Assembly (NCBI GenBank): GCA_026686845.1
Contig: JAIVEN010000018.1
Span: forward strand, 11,069,001 to 11,133,000
Origin: Adenanthera pavonina
Lineage: Eukaryota; Streptophyta; Magnoliopsida; Fabales; Fabaceae
DNA: 64,000 nucleotides
Direction of reading: 5' to 3'
Below, in pieces: positions 33,801-46,850 of this stretch. The notes beneath the pieces were generated by a model that ran no database searches, was not told where the DNA came from, and saw nothing but the letters and a program-made list of their open reading frames with translations. Numbering within the stretch: the first letter of the stretch is position 1; each line of letters starts with the position of its first letter. The position numbers were made by a program, and so were the translations under genes.

Positions 33801-34980
33801 ATACAGATATGCTATTTGTTTTCTTAGAATGTCTCTTAGCATTTTAATTTTTTACAAAATAAATCTATTTATTTTTTCTTTAAATTTTATTAATCTAATT
33901 TATAATACATATTTTTCAAAATATAAATAAATTTTATATATATACATGTGTATATATCATATAATTATATATATGATTATATATAATTATATATGTATGT
34001 ATGCGCGCTTGTGTGTGTTTTTGTGTGGAATGGGATTTGGTAGGAGAGAGAAGGAAAAGTGGGGAAGTGAATTGGGAAAGTGGGGTTAGGGAGGGTCATA
34101 GGTGTGGAGGTCTAGCTTGCAACCTTGTTATAATTATTGTTATTTGTAATTATAGTAACATGGATCTGGACTCTAATGGAATCGAGATGTATGTTGAAAA
34201 AAACTAAAAAAGTTTGAAAATGGTGCAAGTGTAGTATTTTGGTAAATTCTTTTCAACTTATAGCATTTTGGTATATAAATTTTTTATGTGTAGCATTTGG
34301 CTCAATTTCTGTAAAATCGCCCTTTTAACAGTCTCTCTCACTTAGCTTCATCACTTTCCTCTTTCTCCCCCATTCGTCCTCTCCCATTTTGGCTTCCCCT
34401 CTTTCTCTTTCATTGTGCTGTATCACTTTTCTTCACTGGGTTCAAATTTGGAATAGGCATGGGAACAACATATCTACTTGGTATCTATTAACATGATGTT
34501 TCAAAAAATTGAGGGGGGTTTTTGCCCTCGTAAATCATATGTAGGTTTGCCGGTGCTTTGAACCTTCACTTTTAATAAATAGAGTAAGATATCTAGTTCT
34601 ATGCAAGAGGTGTTGCATCTTACATTTTAAAGCATTTCCCTTGAAAACACTTGGCTTTGAAACATTAAAACAATCCTTGAAAACTTAAACTAATCAAAGC
34701 TTTAAAACTGGATAAAATTGTTCTAGCTGGTTTTATAGCTTATTACATAGTGGTTTTTCAAAAATCATAACTAAATATAAAAAAATGATTTTTTAGTCGT
34801 CCAAGTCTCTAAAAATTGTTCACATCTTGAACTTTAAGAGAAAAATAAGAAACTTGAAAATAGACATGCAGATTTGTATAGTTTATTGTATGAACTTTAC
34901 TGTTCAGTTCCATGTCCTTATTTCTGTCCGAAATCTAAGCCTCAAATTTAAAAATTCATTTCTCATAAAATATATAGCTA
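30900..34980. other. AT-rich intergenic spacer
   Basis: No gene with support. GGGGATGTTACA at about 31117-31128 looks like the edge of a minus-strand gypsy LTR (TGTAACATCCCC). A (TA)n run is at about 33655-33672, and 33950-34010 is a (TATA/ATGT) low-complexity run. CTA at 34978-34980 is the target copy of the next element. Confidence 0.4.
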
Positions 34981-35866
34981 CACTAGTGGAAAAAAGGCTT
35001 TCTAAAACCGTAATATAGACTTTCCAGAACGGTTATCCTATAGTTGTAGAAATAGGGGTAATAGAAAGTCACACTTTTTAGAACAGTTGGCTAACCATTC
35101 TAAAAATATCTTTCTAGAACAGTTCATAAAAGCAACTATTCTGGAAAATTTTAAGAATTTAAGACTACCTGTAAAAGGTTCTAGACATTGCATAGAACAA
35201 AACCCAAATTCGGGGGAGACAGCGCCGATGGTGTGTGGTGTGTTGGTGAGCTGTTTCACGAGGGTGTGGAGTAGGGTTTGAAATTTGGGAATGGTAAAAA
35301 TGGAAGAGAGGGTTTGGCCAAAAATAAGAAGATGTGATGGAGAGGGCGATGGTATAGTGGAGAGAGGCCAAAGGTGAGTGGTAGTGAGCCGAGTTGAAGA
35401 GTGTTGATGGTGAGGAGTTTCCTAGAGAGCCAAACTAAATTGTACCAATGGTTGCCAGAGTGCCGACGGCAAGTATTTTGGCCGACAGAGAGAATGCCGC
35501 TGGTGAGTGTGGTTCCTTAGGGCTCTGCTTTGAAAATTTAGAGGAGAAGGGTTTGCTGTGAGAGAGCGCTTAAGTTTCCCACGAGAGAGCGCCTACGTTT
35601 GGAAGATAGTGCCAAAAATTTCTATAAAGATAAAAATTTTTAGAGGACGGGTGTTTCTTTTATTTGTACTGGAAAGTAAAAAATTTCAAAACGAGCAAAA
35701 TTCCACTGATTGAAAAATTAAATATAAGACGGTGCTTTAAGTGACCATTCTAAAAAAAAAATAACTACGTATTTTATTTACAAAAAATGCCACTGGCCTT
35801 TTTTTTTAGAACGATTTTTTTTACCATTCTAAACTTTCGTCTTAGATCACCTTTTTTCTACTAGTG
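34981..35866. mobile_element. Non-autonomous CACTA element, TSD CTA
   Basis: Starts CACTAGTGGAAAAAAGG and ends with the reverse complement of CACTAGTAGAAAAAAGG, flanked by CTA on both sides (34978-34980, 35867-35869). Subterminal TAGAACAGTT / AACCATTCTAAA words repeat at both ends. The 886-bp interior has no transposase. Its central part (about 35200-35600) is richer in G than its surroundings, and no product is recognised there. Confidence 0.85.
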
Positions 35867-37964
35867 CTATTTAATACATACTTAGCATAATTGGAAATAA
35901 TTACATGTCTAATTTCTAACCATATTTATCTTATACATTTATTCTACCTCTATTGGTCAGAGCATTAACATAAACTCTCAGGGGTTAGATTTAACTTAAA
36001 CTGGAACAGTTTTAGGAAAACTTGTATATCTTTCATTATATATATCCAATTACAACCAAACCAATGTCATATCATTCTTGAGACATGGGTTTATCCATAT
36101 ATATAGATACTAAAAAATTTTTGAGATATATTTGATTTTATACCATAACTTGAAGTAGATATTACAAAATAGTTTTCTAGCACGGTTTTACCATTATCAT
36201 TCTTCATGCTCCACATGTTTTCCTCTACCATAACTTGGCCCTATAATTAGGAAACTATGGGGTGAGATTTGAGAATCTCAGTAGTCAACTTGCACATGCT
36301 ATTTTGTTATCATAAAACATTTGAAAGCATATATAAAACATAGCATGCTTTCAATTAAAACATCAAAACATCCATATTGTCTAATGAAAATTCGACAGCA
36401 TAACGACTTAGAAAATGAGCATCTCGAGGCTTAGCCCTTAATATAAAACACCATCAATAATAGAAAAACATTCAAATAGTAACATGACATCATTTACAAA
36501 TCATAATAATATATAGAACATTCATAAGCAATAACATTAAGTAAGGGGAAGAGACTATCATGGAGCTTTAACCTTTCAAACTTGCTTTCGTCTTGACTTA
36601 AGTTGCTTCCTTAGATTGCTTAGGGCTTATTAAAATCATTAAACTTAACAATTTACTAACATCATGAGAACCTATGTATACATAAATGATCCTAATGTTT
36701 GACATTATGCAAACCAAGTTCTTTAACGATTCCTTTGATCTTTCTTGGCTCTTTTGCATACTAGGAATGCATTGGAAACATCACTTGCATAAAAAATTTC
36801 CTCCTTCCTTTACTTTTCATCTTGGTCGAAACTAGGCCTTCAAGAAATGCAATGGAAAAGCTCATTTCTTTAACCAATCTGTCATGCAATCTAAGCTTCA
36901 TACCTTACTAGAAACTTATTGAAATCATTGGTTTTACAAAACACAAACCCTATCCTCTCTTTCTTACCTTGGCCATGGGTTTGGGGACCTTGGAGGGAGA
37001 GGAATAATGCTTCAAAACTTAATCCAAGGCATGCTAAATGAATGAGGAAAGATGCTAGAAGAGATTGGGAGGAGAGACTTACCTTGGAGACCTTTGCCTT
37101 GACTCCTTTCTTCCTCTCCTTCTCTTCTTCTTCCTCTTTCAACCTCCCTCCCTTTGTCTCACTAAACTCACGCTACTGCCTCTCTCTTTACACCTTTCCA
37201 AGACTTCACAAATAAGCAAGGAAAAATGGGAGGGCTTGGGTCTATTTATAGAAAATTTGAGGGATTTGGACTATTAGATTTAGTTTTGATCCAAGAGTCA
37301 TCACTTATTCTTGAGTTATTTAATTTACTTTACATTCTTATCCTTAGATGCTTTCCCACTTGTGAAAGGAGGAAGAAGAGTATTTTTGTCTAGTGATTTT
37401 TTTATCAAGAAAGTCAAAAAATAAGCATGTACTTTTTATCACTTTGTCAAATCCATTTGGCTTTGGTTATTATACTTTTCTCTAAGTTTTTCTTTGTATC
37501 ATGTATATTTATTTGTTTACTTTATTTGTGTAGCTCAATAACTTTTCTCTCTTACTTTTTCAAGTGGGATCTACCAGCCTTGCCTATTTTTTACTATTCA
37601 TTTCGCCCAATATTTACTATTCATGTGGGACCCACTTTTATTGGACTTGTACTTTTTTCTCTTCGGCCCCACATTTTCAGTATCATTTGTACTTTTAGCC
37701 TACACCGGAGTATTATAATATTATTTTCTTTCTCTTCTATTGTAAAATGACTATTTTGCCTTTACCTATTGACAAAATGACTATTTTGGACCTTTTAAGC
37801 CCCTATTTAATATTTTAATGATATTTTGGGCCTTAAACTTAATAAATTAAACATCTAAACTTCTCCAATCATCATATATTAATCTAGAATAATTTAATAT
37901 CATTTATATTATATGGCCATAATATACATACATGAAAAATGAGGATATTATAAGATATAACTAG
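35867..37964. other. Repeat-like sequence without genes
   Basis: Text resembling degenerate gypsy LTR sequence, such as ACCTTGGCCATGGGTTTGGG near 36970 and GAGGATATTATAA near 37941. No domain-bearing frame. Frames at 36891-37277 lie in low-complexity CT-rich sequence. Confidence 0.35.
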
Positions 37965-39153
37965 TGATGTACAAATTAATGCATTAGGTCCTACATCCGC
38001 ATATTATTTGCACCCATTCAAAAATCATGACCAATTATATGTTAGTGAGTATTCAAGCAAAGTAATTATGGACAATGGGTTACAAATATGAGCAATCTTA
38101 TTTTTGCCAAGAACAAGATAGGTTTTGCAAATGGGAGCATCCAAATGCCAAGAGCTGACTCATCGCAAGTCAAACATTGGATGAGGTGTAATACCAGGGT
38201 TAAAGGATGGCCGAAAACCTCGACAGACAAGGAGGTGCAAATTAGCATTCAATATGCGAAAACTAATTGAGAAATTTTGGTAGATCTCAATGAATAATTC
38301 AATAAGGGAAGTGTACCTAGGGTATGTGAGTTACGACGGATGATATCATTGCTAAGACAAGATAAGCAAATTATTCCCATGCATTACACAAAGTTTAAGA
38401 GCCTATGGGATGAAATACAAACCATTGCACCATGGCCAAAGTGTGAATATGGGAAGTGTACGTGCAAAATTTAAAGAAAGTTCACAGAGATCCAAGAACA
38501 CCATCAAGTTTGTGATCTTTTTTTAATGGGGTTGGATGAAGCTATTAATACCATCAAGATGCAGATATTGAGTTGGAAACCAATTCTAAAGCTCAGTCAT
38601 GCTTACCACCTAGTAGCTCAAGGTGAGCAATAGAGAAGCATTTCCTTGTTGAGCAAATTTTTGTCATAAAAAGTGGCTTTCTATGCCCAAAACATAAGGT
38701 AGAATAGAGATAAAAAAATTGGAAGGAAGTAACATAAAAAATGTAGGCATGCTTAGAAAACTAGACACATAAAGGATTAATATTATGAGTTGATTCACTA
38801 TCCACTTGATTGAGGCAAAGATGGACACAAAAGAAAGCAAAAAATAACCAATTCAAAAGATAAATGAATAGCACCTCCTAGGGTTGACTATGGAGTAGTA
38901 TGAGCAATTCATTCAAGCTTTGGATCACAATGAAGATATCTTAAAATCTCATACACAACCTATAGCAAATATAGTAGGTAATGTGATTTTTTGTAAGCCT
39001 TGGATATTAGATTCTGGCACAATGGAACATATTACTTGTGAGAAGGACTTGTTCAATGGAGAAGTAATAGCCTTGGATCGATTACCATTGAGAATTCCCA
39101 ATGAGAAAAGTATCTTTGTTGAATGCAAAGGGAAGATCATCCTTCCCAAATGA
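37965..39153 (+). pseudogene. copia gag-protease relic
   Basis: Plus-strand reading in several frames. An N-terminal Retrotran_gag_3-like piece (Y-Y-L-H-P near 37999; A-K-N-K-I-G-F-A-N-G-S-I near 38105) is followed by S-V-P-R-V-C-E-L-R-R-M-I-S-L-L-R and Y-T-K-F-K-S-L-W-D-E-I-Q (38310-38420). A protease-like W-I-L-D-S-G-T-M-E-H-I-T-C lies at about 39001-39040, with Thr where most relatives have Ala after D-S-G. Stops and shifts are frequent, the zinc knuckle is unrecognisable, and everything after the protease is missing. Confidence 0.75.
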
Positions 39154-42100
39154 CATGTGTAACATCTCATATTAATAACAAGTCATTAACCCTTAATATA
39201 CCTTATTAAGTGCCAATTGAGGGGTATTTTTGGAATAAGGATGAACAAGAAAAAATTGAAAGAAAACTTTGCATTAAGGAAAAAATAAGACTTGTGGCCA
39301 CAACAGGTCCTTCATAGCCATGGTGGCGATGCCTGGACTTTGCTTTTAAGAAAGCGAATGGTCATTTTGGAAGGAAGGGAAAATTGGGGTTTTAAAGGAG
39401 GCTCTACTAGGGTTTCATATAGCAAGAGTTGGGACTCATTCTACATCATTTAGGCACTCAAATCTTGAGGAAAAGCTCTCACTTCACTTCTTCTCTCCTT
39501 TTTCTCAAGTTCCTTTGGTGTATTTGCAATTTTATGAGTTGGAATTCAAGTTGCTACAAGTTTGAACTGATTTATAGTTTTATAATACTTTAATCTTAAG
39601 TCTTGGAACCTATAAATGCTATAGGTTTAAGTTATTTGAAAGTTTATGGTGTGCTTGTGATTTGAAGTGCAAACCCTAAGTGATTTCACAAGTGGGTTGA
39701 TGGATGCACAAATTTTCTTAAAATAAAGTGTTATAATATAATGGATTAAGGTTTAAAAAGTTCTAAATAAGTGGTGGCTTAATGATTTTAAAAAGTTAAG
39801 GGTCTTAAACTCTAACTCAAAGCAATTTTGGGTTGTGGACTCACTTAGAAATTCTATTGATGGTTGTGTAGGGTGATAGACTTACTTCATTGGAATCTTT
39901 CACACTTAGCGAATTATTTGGAATCATTGTGACATTTGGTAAGTTTACTCTTTGTGAAGTGATGAAATTGGGCCTATTATGTAAGAGATTGTTTTTGGAG
40001 CCTAGGTAACCAAATGGGTTGTTTATGGTTCTTAGGCTTGAATTGTGTATTTGAAAACTTGATTTGGGGATTCTTGAGCTTTCTTAGTTACTTATGTGTT
40101 TGTCTTATGATTGTGTATAGCTTGGACCATTTAAATGGCTTGCCATGGTGTCTTGTTTGCAGTTGATTGAATTGAGGTAATCAGAGAGTGTTTTTATTCT
40201 TTATATTATGCATGAAACATTTTCATAACATGTTATAATCTCCTTTCATAATATATATGTATGTGTGTGTGTATTAGTAGCATTGACATGTTGGCTTTCG
40301 AGTATCACGCATCCCTATGTGGATGACATAATGATTATGCCATTATGGCATCATCGCTTGTAGCATGTTTGGTTAATATGATTATATTATGTGATAATGA
40401 TGATACCACATGGTATACCAATTCACTATATATACACATGAGATCTTATGCAATGGTGGTAAGGCTTATAACTGTCATTAAATACTCATCCTTTGGCTAG
40501 GAGACCAAGATAATAGTGAATGAAGGATACATCTCTTCTATACAACAAATTCGAGATTGTACAATGGCGTAGAGAACCATGGTCCAACTGTAATACCTCA
40601 TTTTTAAATCATGACTTGAGTATTTTAATCAAAATATCAAAAACTAGTATTCATTGACTCAAATTACAAGAAAAAGAGTTTGAATCCAAATTTGAGTCCA
40701 AGCCCAAAAGTTCAAGCTCAAATGAGTTATCAACCTTTCTATTAAAATTTTAGTAGCATGATAGCTATAACTTAAGGTCCCCAAATAAAACTTGTTAAAA
40801 ATATTTAAATTCCAACATTCCCAACAAATGAAATCTACCATGATCCAAATGGGTATTCACAATACAAGGTATTTCAATATGACTTCAATCTCAAATAATA
40901 TAATATAATTACATGTTAGTTTTACAATTAAGGGTACTACACCATTCTTTATACAACCATATTCAATCATTATAGTAGTCATAAAAACCCTTCCCAATAC
41001 TCATACTTTATACTTCGCTATTTCATAAACATCATACATAAGTTTAGGTGAGAAAAATGTACCAAGAAATTACCGCAACTATTTCCACATGAGATATGTA
41101 GGAATACATCACTCTTATTACTGTCCATTGCTGAAGCTAAGTTATCACATGGAGAATGTAAACCATAAAGGTGAGATAATACTTTCAATAACCAAGGGCA
41201 AAAAATTATAAACTAGACTCTCACTAAGTCAAATGTAAAACATTATTATAAATTTCAATTTGAATTTTTGCATCTATATACATTTTTGGACCTGAAATAT
41301 TAGCAGTAACAACTACTGAGCTAGCATGCTCATATGTTAGGCCCAACTAGGGTCCATCACCTCAGTGCTATAGCCATCACTCTAGTAAGAGATATGTCTA
41401 TAAAATATCTGCATGTACATTTTAAAGTCTATATGCATTCAAAATTATCAATAACAGACTAAACATAATCACATACTTTATAGGTTACACCTGATCTCTC
41501 CTAAGAGGTGTGCAAACTCCTAAGAAATACTGATTATAGGTCCTACAGTCACACCCTAACAAGATGGCCAACACAAACCTATGAGATACACATGCCATCA
41601 GCCAAAGTCTATATATAGCCAGTACATACCCATGAGGTACACATACTATATGGATCTTAATCACACGTGGTATCTAGCATACACCCATTAGCTATATATG
41701 CTACTATACATGTGACATACCTTGGCAGCATATACCCACGAGGTAAACAATTCAAGATAGTCTAATAACAACAATTCTCAAGATGGGCAAAACACACTGG
41801 TGAGATACATATGCCATAGAGTCAAAGTTCACGTATAGTTAGCATATGTCGTAAGGTACACATATTAACACACATATGACACACCTTGGCAACACACACC
41901 CATGAAGCACACAATCTAAGATAGTCAATATCACAATAGATCCTTGTCATTCATATTCATATTTATGATCATTTATCAACAAACATGTGCAATAAATCAA
42001 TGGAAATCAAATAAGAAATTAAGCAAGGGACTAGGGTGGTAAACTCCTTATTACCTCATGAGCATGAAGACAAATAACAACATAAACTTGACTAAGAGCT

Positions 42101-42816
42101 AACAATTAGTTTAGTCTACTCTTGCCCAAGAACTATAATATTCAAGAAAATTATTACTTCACACTTTCACTAGAATAGTACATATCCAATCATTAAGCAC
42201 TTAAATCAATGAATTCTATTTACCCAACTATTTCAACACAATTCTATAACTTAACAAGTTCCAAAAAGTTACCAAAATATCTATAGAACTTCTACCCACT
42301 TAAAGCATACCAAAGAAGTCATATTAAACCATAGCTTCAAGCAAGTCCCTTATGAAGCAAACCATAACCAAATATCACAAAACTTTACACAATTCATCAT
42401 ACAACCTTGCAAAAGCTAAATATAGAGTTTCATAACTCAATTGTAAAAATTTCCAATTCATAACTAATTTTACATGTTACTAACAACCTTTCTGAGTTAC
42501 ACCATGTATGCTTCTTTCCAAGCTCTATAAGCTCTTGTTCACTCGCAAGCTCTTTTCCTATATCAGGCTTAGCTCTGGCTCCATCATTCTCTCCCACCTT
42601 GAAAGAATTCATCTTTGAATATGAAAAATTGATAGACCTTGCTGTAGGAAATTCCAATTTAAATCTAGGTTCCAAGAAATAATGTAGTAAAGGGCATAAA
42701 CTTAGGTCGTTTCAACTGGAGTAACTAGATTAAATCCTATTTAGGAGAGAAAATTAAGCAATTAAAAATACAAATATGTAAACTAACTAATTACAAGTTT
42801 TTTTTTCCAGGGGGGG
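39154..42816. other. Degenerate LTR-like sequence, no gene
   Basis: LTR-like starts TGTAACATCTCA (about 39168) and TGTAATACCTCA (about 40589) suggest fragments of Tekay-type gypsy LTRs, but I could not pair ends. A tandem duplication sits at 41562-41935. The frame at 42430-42675 has no recognised domain. Confidence 0.4.
41562..41935. repeat. Two-copy imperfect tandem duplication
   Basis: Copy 1 (about 41562-41776) and copy 2 (about 41777-41935) share, in order, AAGATGG, GAGATACACATGCC, AAGGTACACATA-like, GACATACCTTGGCA and AAGATAGTC. Copy 2 lacks about 50 bp in the middle. Within each copy ACCCATGAGGTACACA-like words recur. Confidence 0.6.
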
Positions 42817-44738
42817 TGTTGTGACTTGAAAATGTAAATGAAAAGTATAATAAACTTAACTAACAACTAAACCAAGAAAATACTAATTAATTAAAGAGAG
42901 CTAATTGGTGCTAAAATGAGGTAAATGAGTGATAAAAATGCAATGTAATGAGTGATGATTTAGCAACAACTTAGAGAGGGAAGAATTTGTTTTGGGCTTA
43001 AATAATTAATTGAACTTGGATAATTAACATAATCAAGATAACACATTCTATTAAAACCACTAGATTCAAAATATAAAATGCCAAACAAAATACCTAGAAT
43101 GATAACACATCTAGGCAATTCATCAAATACCTAACATGCAAGATTATGTGAGAAATGATTAAGTGTATATGATTTGCACAATGATTCCATATATAGCCAA
43201 AAAATTACAAGCCATCAATCATCATCAATTCAAACATTCCAATATTCAATCAAGAACCAAATCACCTAATTAATCACCTAAAATGTCAATTCAAGCAACC
43301 CAATTCAAAATTGAGGCAAGGAATTCTAAGATGTAATTGGCTAAAAAATTAACAACTCGCATTATTAGATTAGCAACTATACAAAATTCCCAATTCAAAA
43401 TCTCAAGTGGTTAAAATACAATCCATGTGCTTTCATCAACAATCAACCAATCCATACATTAATCTCAAACTAAATTATTCAATAACCTATCCTAATTTAG
43501 CCAAAGACAAGTATAAAAAGATAAGGAAAAGGGAAGAGAAATAATTATCCAAAGCTCAAGCGTCACTATAGTCCATAGCCCTTGCAAGATCCTCCCCAAG
43601 TTATGCTAAATCACCACCACCACCACCAACTCACTCCTTCATAACAACAAAAATCTGCACCCTTTAAGTAAGCATTCCATGGTTCAAAACAGAGGAAATA
43701 GTGGTTGGACAAAATTTGAAGAATGGATTGGAAGCAAGTGCTGAAAAAAGTGATGAAAATGGAAGGAAAACCGAATAGGAAGGGAGCTTGAAGATGAAAC
43801 CATGAGTGAGATTGAAAGAAGAGAAGGCCTAACTGTTCAGGACAAGAAAGCTTAAATTGAAAATTCCATGGGTGAGATTGAAGAAGAAATGGCGAGAAAG
43901 TGCAGAAAATGAGAGAGAGTGGCTGGAAAAATGGAAGGAAATGAAAGGGATGGAGGATTAGATGGGAAATTTGAAGATCAAATAAAGAGAGAGATGACCG
44001 ACGTTTTTTTTTTCCAGTAGCTCCCAGTGTGTATTAGCTGTGTCGAAAGAAAAAGGGAAGGGTTTAGTGCAAGCGTCGCGTTTGGCTTCAAGAAATTAAG
44101 GGTGTGAGAGGTGAGTTGGAATAATAAAATTAAAGGACAAATAAAAGTGAGAAAAAATGGGAAAATTGAGAAAATAAAATTTTCATAAAATTCCTCTTAT
44201 CTAATGACCAAAATACCCTTTCAAAAGTCTAATCTTTATGGGTCATGACCTGTAAGAAAATGTTATATTAGATAAATTATGTTCTCAATTAAATAAATAT
44301 AGATTAAATTCCAATAAAAAGAAATTAAATTAATTATGAAATAAAGTTTAAACTCAATTTGGAGAAAAATTATGAGTCAAAAAAAAAATAAGGGCAATAA
44401 AATACTAAAAATAAATTTCTAAAACTTTTTGACAATTGTACCCCTACATTGGATCAATTCTTAATCAATTTTTAATCATACTTAAAGCAATAATGACTCA
44501 TAATCACATTGAGAATTATTAAATATAATAAAATAGAAAGAATTAAATTATTGGAATAATTTGAAAGATAAAAAATAATTAAATTAAAGCTTTATTTCCA
44601 AAAATAGTCCCAAAATTCTCATAAACCTAAAATTCAACTAAAATCATAAAAATCATCTAATAATCCAAAATCAACCGAAATTAGTTATTAAAATCACTAG
44701 GTATGGGGATAAAAATAATGAAAATCTAGGAGTTATCA
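42817..44738 (-). repeat. Probable 3' LTR of the gypsy element
   Basis: On the minus strand it starts TGATAACTCCTAG at 44738, directly after a G-rich polypurine tract, and may end GTCACAACA at 42817 before a C run. The start is well placed; the far end is a guess from TG...CA alone. Length would be 1922 bp. Confidence 0.55.
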
Positions 44739-44751
44739 ATTCCCCCACACT
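44739..44751 (-). promoter_or_regulatory. Polypurine tract of the gypsy element
   Basis: Minus strand AGTGTGGGGGAAT abutting TGATAACTCC. This GTGTGGGGGA form is common upstream of gypsy 3' LTRs in plants. Confidence 0.65.
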
Positions 44752-46241
44752 TAATCTTTTGCACGTCGGGGCAAAATAGAACAAAAGCCATAGAAAACCA
44801 AAAGAAAAACAAGAGACATGAGAAACAAACAAACAAACTAGGTAATCAATTAGTACAACCGTATCCTTTAGAACAAGGCGAGTTAATAAACATTACAGGA
44901 TTAAACATCATGGCAAAGAAACTTAACCGAAGTAATTTAGAAGTCTAAGGTCATCATAAAGGATGGTATTTGATTCGCTCTTTCACTCAAGTGGCTTGTT
45001 TTTGCCCTCAATTTCTTCATATTAGCTCTTTTTCCATAAGCTTAACAAATGTCTAAGCTCTCCACCACTATTACGGTCAGTCACACCATATAGATCAAAA
45101 GGACTTTTATTGAGATGATTAGGGTTAGAAAAGAAAGGGATCATGTAAGAAATGAAATGAGATAAAAAGACAAAACAAATAGGATGTTGAATACTTTGAA
45201 TTACCAAGAGCTAGAATATGCAACTAGGATGAACTAAGCACAACATCTAAGCCTTATTTATCTACCATGATGCAAAAGGACAACGCAATGAAACAAACAA
45301 CTACAATTCTTCTTTTCTTTTTGCTTTTCTCAACTTTTTTTTCCTTTTTCTTTTTTTTCTTTTTTCGTGTTTTTTTTTTCAATATATATATATATACAAT
45401 GCACAGAGCTACACTATCTTGTACAAGCAATGCTATGCCAAGAACATTAATATTTGGCAAATTTACAAGTAGACAATGTACCTTCATCCATCCTAGATAT
45501 GAAATGTATGCTCTTAATAACTCAAAACATCCAACAAAAAGGGCAGAAGATATGAATGCATGAAATGGTTGAGGGTAAGAAAGGAATAAACCATAGGCTT
45601 AAAGGGGCTAACAAAGGATATATCAATGTATACGAGATAACTTATTTGGCCTTGGGTTCAATGCCTTTATCATGTGTATGCAAGTGCAAATAACAATGCA
45701 TATGATCTTGAACAAGATATAAGCCAAGTTTCAGATTGAGAACTAAATGGAAGGATACGCTCAATTAGGCCCAAAAAACTCACTAGGTAAATTATATTCA
45801 GCCTAAACTTCCTAGATGAAGCACTTTGTCACTTAGTTTAATACATGTAATGCAAATCAAAATACCTTTCTTATCCAGATAATTATGCATTAGCTAATAC
45901 TAGGATGCAAGTTCTTACATCAAAACCAAATTTTCATGAATTTTGAAAAAAATTTCAATTTTTTTTTATTTTTCAAAAACAAAATAAAACTAAAAAGAAA
46001 GCCTACTTTTTTAAGAAATCCCTCCCCCACACTTAAAATCATGCATTGTCCTCCATGCATTAGGCCAACCAACAATCCAAAGACAAACTAGTAATGAAAC
46101 AAATAATATATAAGCAATCAAATCAAATATGATTCAACTCGGCAGTCCAGTCAATCCAATACCAATCAATAATGAGGATAAATGCAAAATCTAAAGGGCA
46201 GGAAAAGGATAGAATCAACCTGATTAGGGAGGGTCTGAAAA
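44752..46241. other. Non-coding 3' internal region of the gypsy element
   Basis: No env-like frame recognised. 45310-45400 is a polypyrimidine run followed by (TA)n. A second CCCCCACACTTAAA block at about 46024 duplicates the polypurine-tract sequence. Confidence 0.45.
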
Positions 46242-46850
46242 TTAGAGCTCCTCATACTCATGCCAAGGTACTCTCTCATGGTAGTACTTGAGATGGTGCC
46301 CATTCACCTTGAACTTTGCCTTACTTACTGCATCATATAGCTTTATAGTACCGAATGGAAAGACTCGAGAGACTATGTAAGGACCTTCCCATCTAGACCA
46401 AAGCTTGTCATGCAACATCTTCATCCTTGACTTGTATAATAAAACTTTCTCGCCCTCTTGAAACTCCTTTCTTGCAATGGTTCGGTCATGGAATGCTCTG
46501 GTCTTCCCTTTATAGATCCAAGGACTCTCATATGAATCTCTTTGATGATCCTCCAACTCTTGCAATTGTAGCTTCCTGTGTGTTCTAGCTTCTTGTAAGT
46601 TCATGTTACATTACTTGATGGCCTAATAAGCTCTGTGCTCAATCTTTATTGGTACGTGGCATGCTTTCCCATAAACTAGTCTAAATGGTGACATCTAGAT
46701 TGGTGTCTTGTAGGTAGTACGGTAGGCCCATAAAGCATCATCAAGTCTCTTACTCAAATCTTTCCTATTGGGATGCACTGTCCTCTCTAGAATCTGCTTC
46801 ACCTCTCTATTTGACACCTTTGCTTGGCCATTTGTTTGTGGATGGTAGGG
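46242..46850 (-). pseudogene. gypsy integrase C-terminal part
   Basis: Reading leftward: Y-H-P-Q-T-N-G-Q-A, N-R-E-V-K-Q-I-L-E and D-A-L-W-A-Y-R-T-T-Y-K-T-P-I, then a stop, P-F-R-L-V-Y-G-K-A-C-H-V-P, another stop, then an open stretch ending V-S-K-A-K-F-K-V-N-G-H-H-L-K-Y-Y (46242-46604). Most of the integrase core, including its first catalytic residues, is missing because of a deletion near 46850. Confidence 0.8.

Noticed and set aside
34001..34207. 68-codon plus-strand frame
   Set aside because: Starts in a TG-rich microsatellite-like run and shows no domain.
39168..42660. Possible paired gypsy LTRs around 39168 and 40589
   Set aside because: Starts look LTR-like, but I could not align two copies or find target duplications, so I left it as degenerate repeat.
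45254..45563. Lys- or Phe-rich frames around a polypyrimidine run
   Set aside because: Low-complexity translation only.
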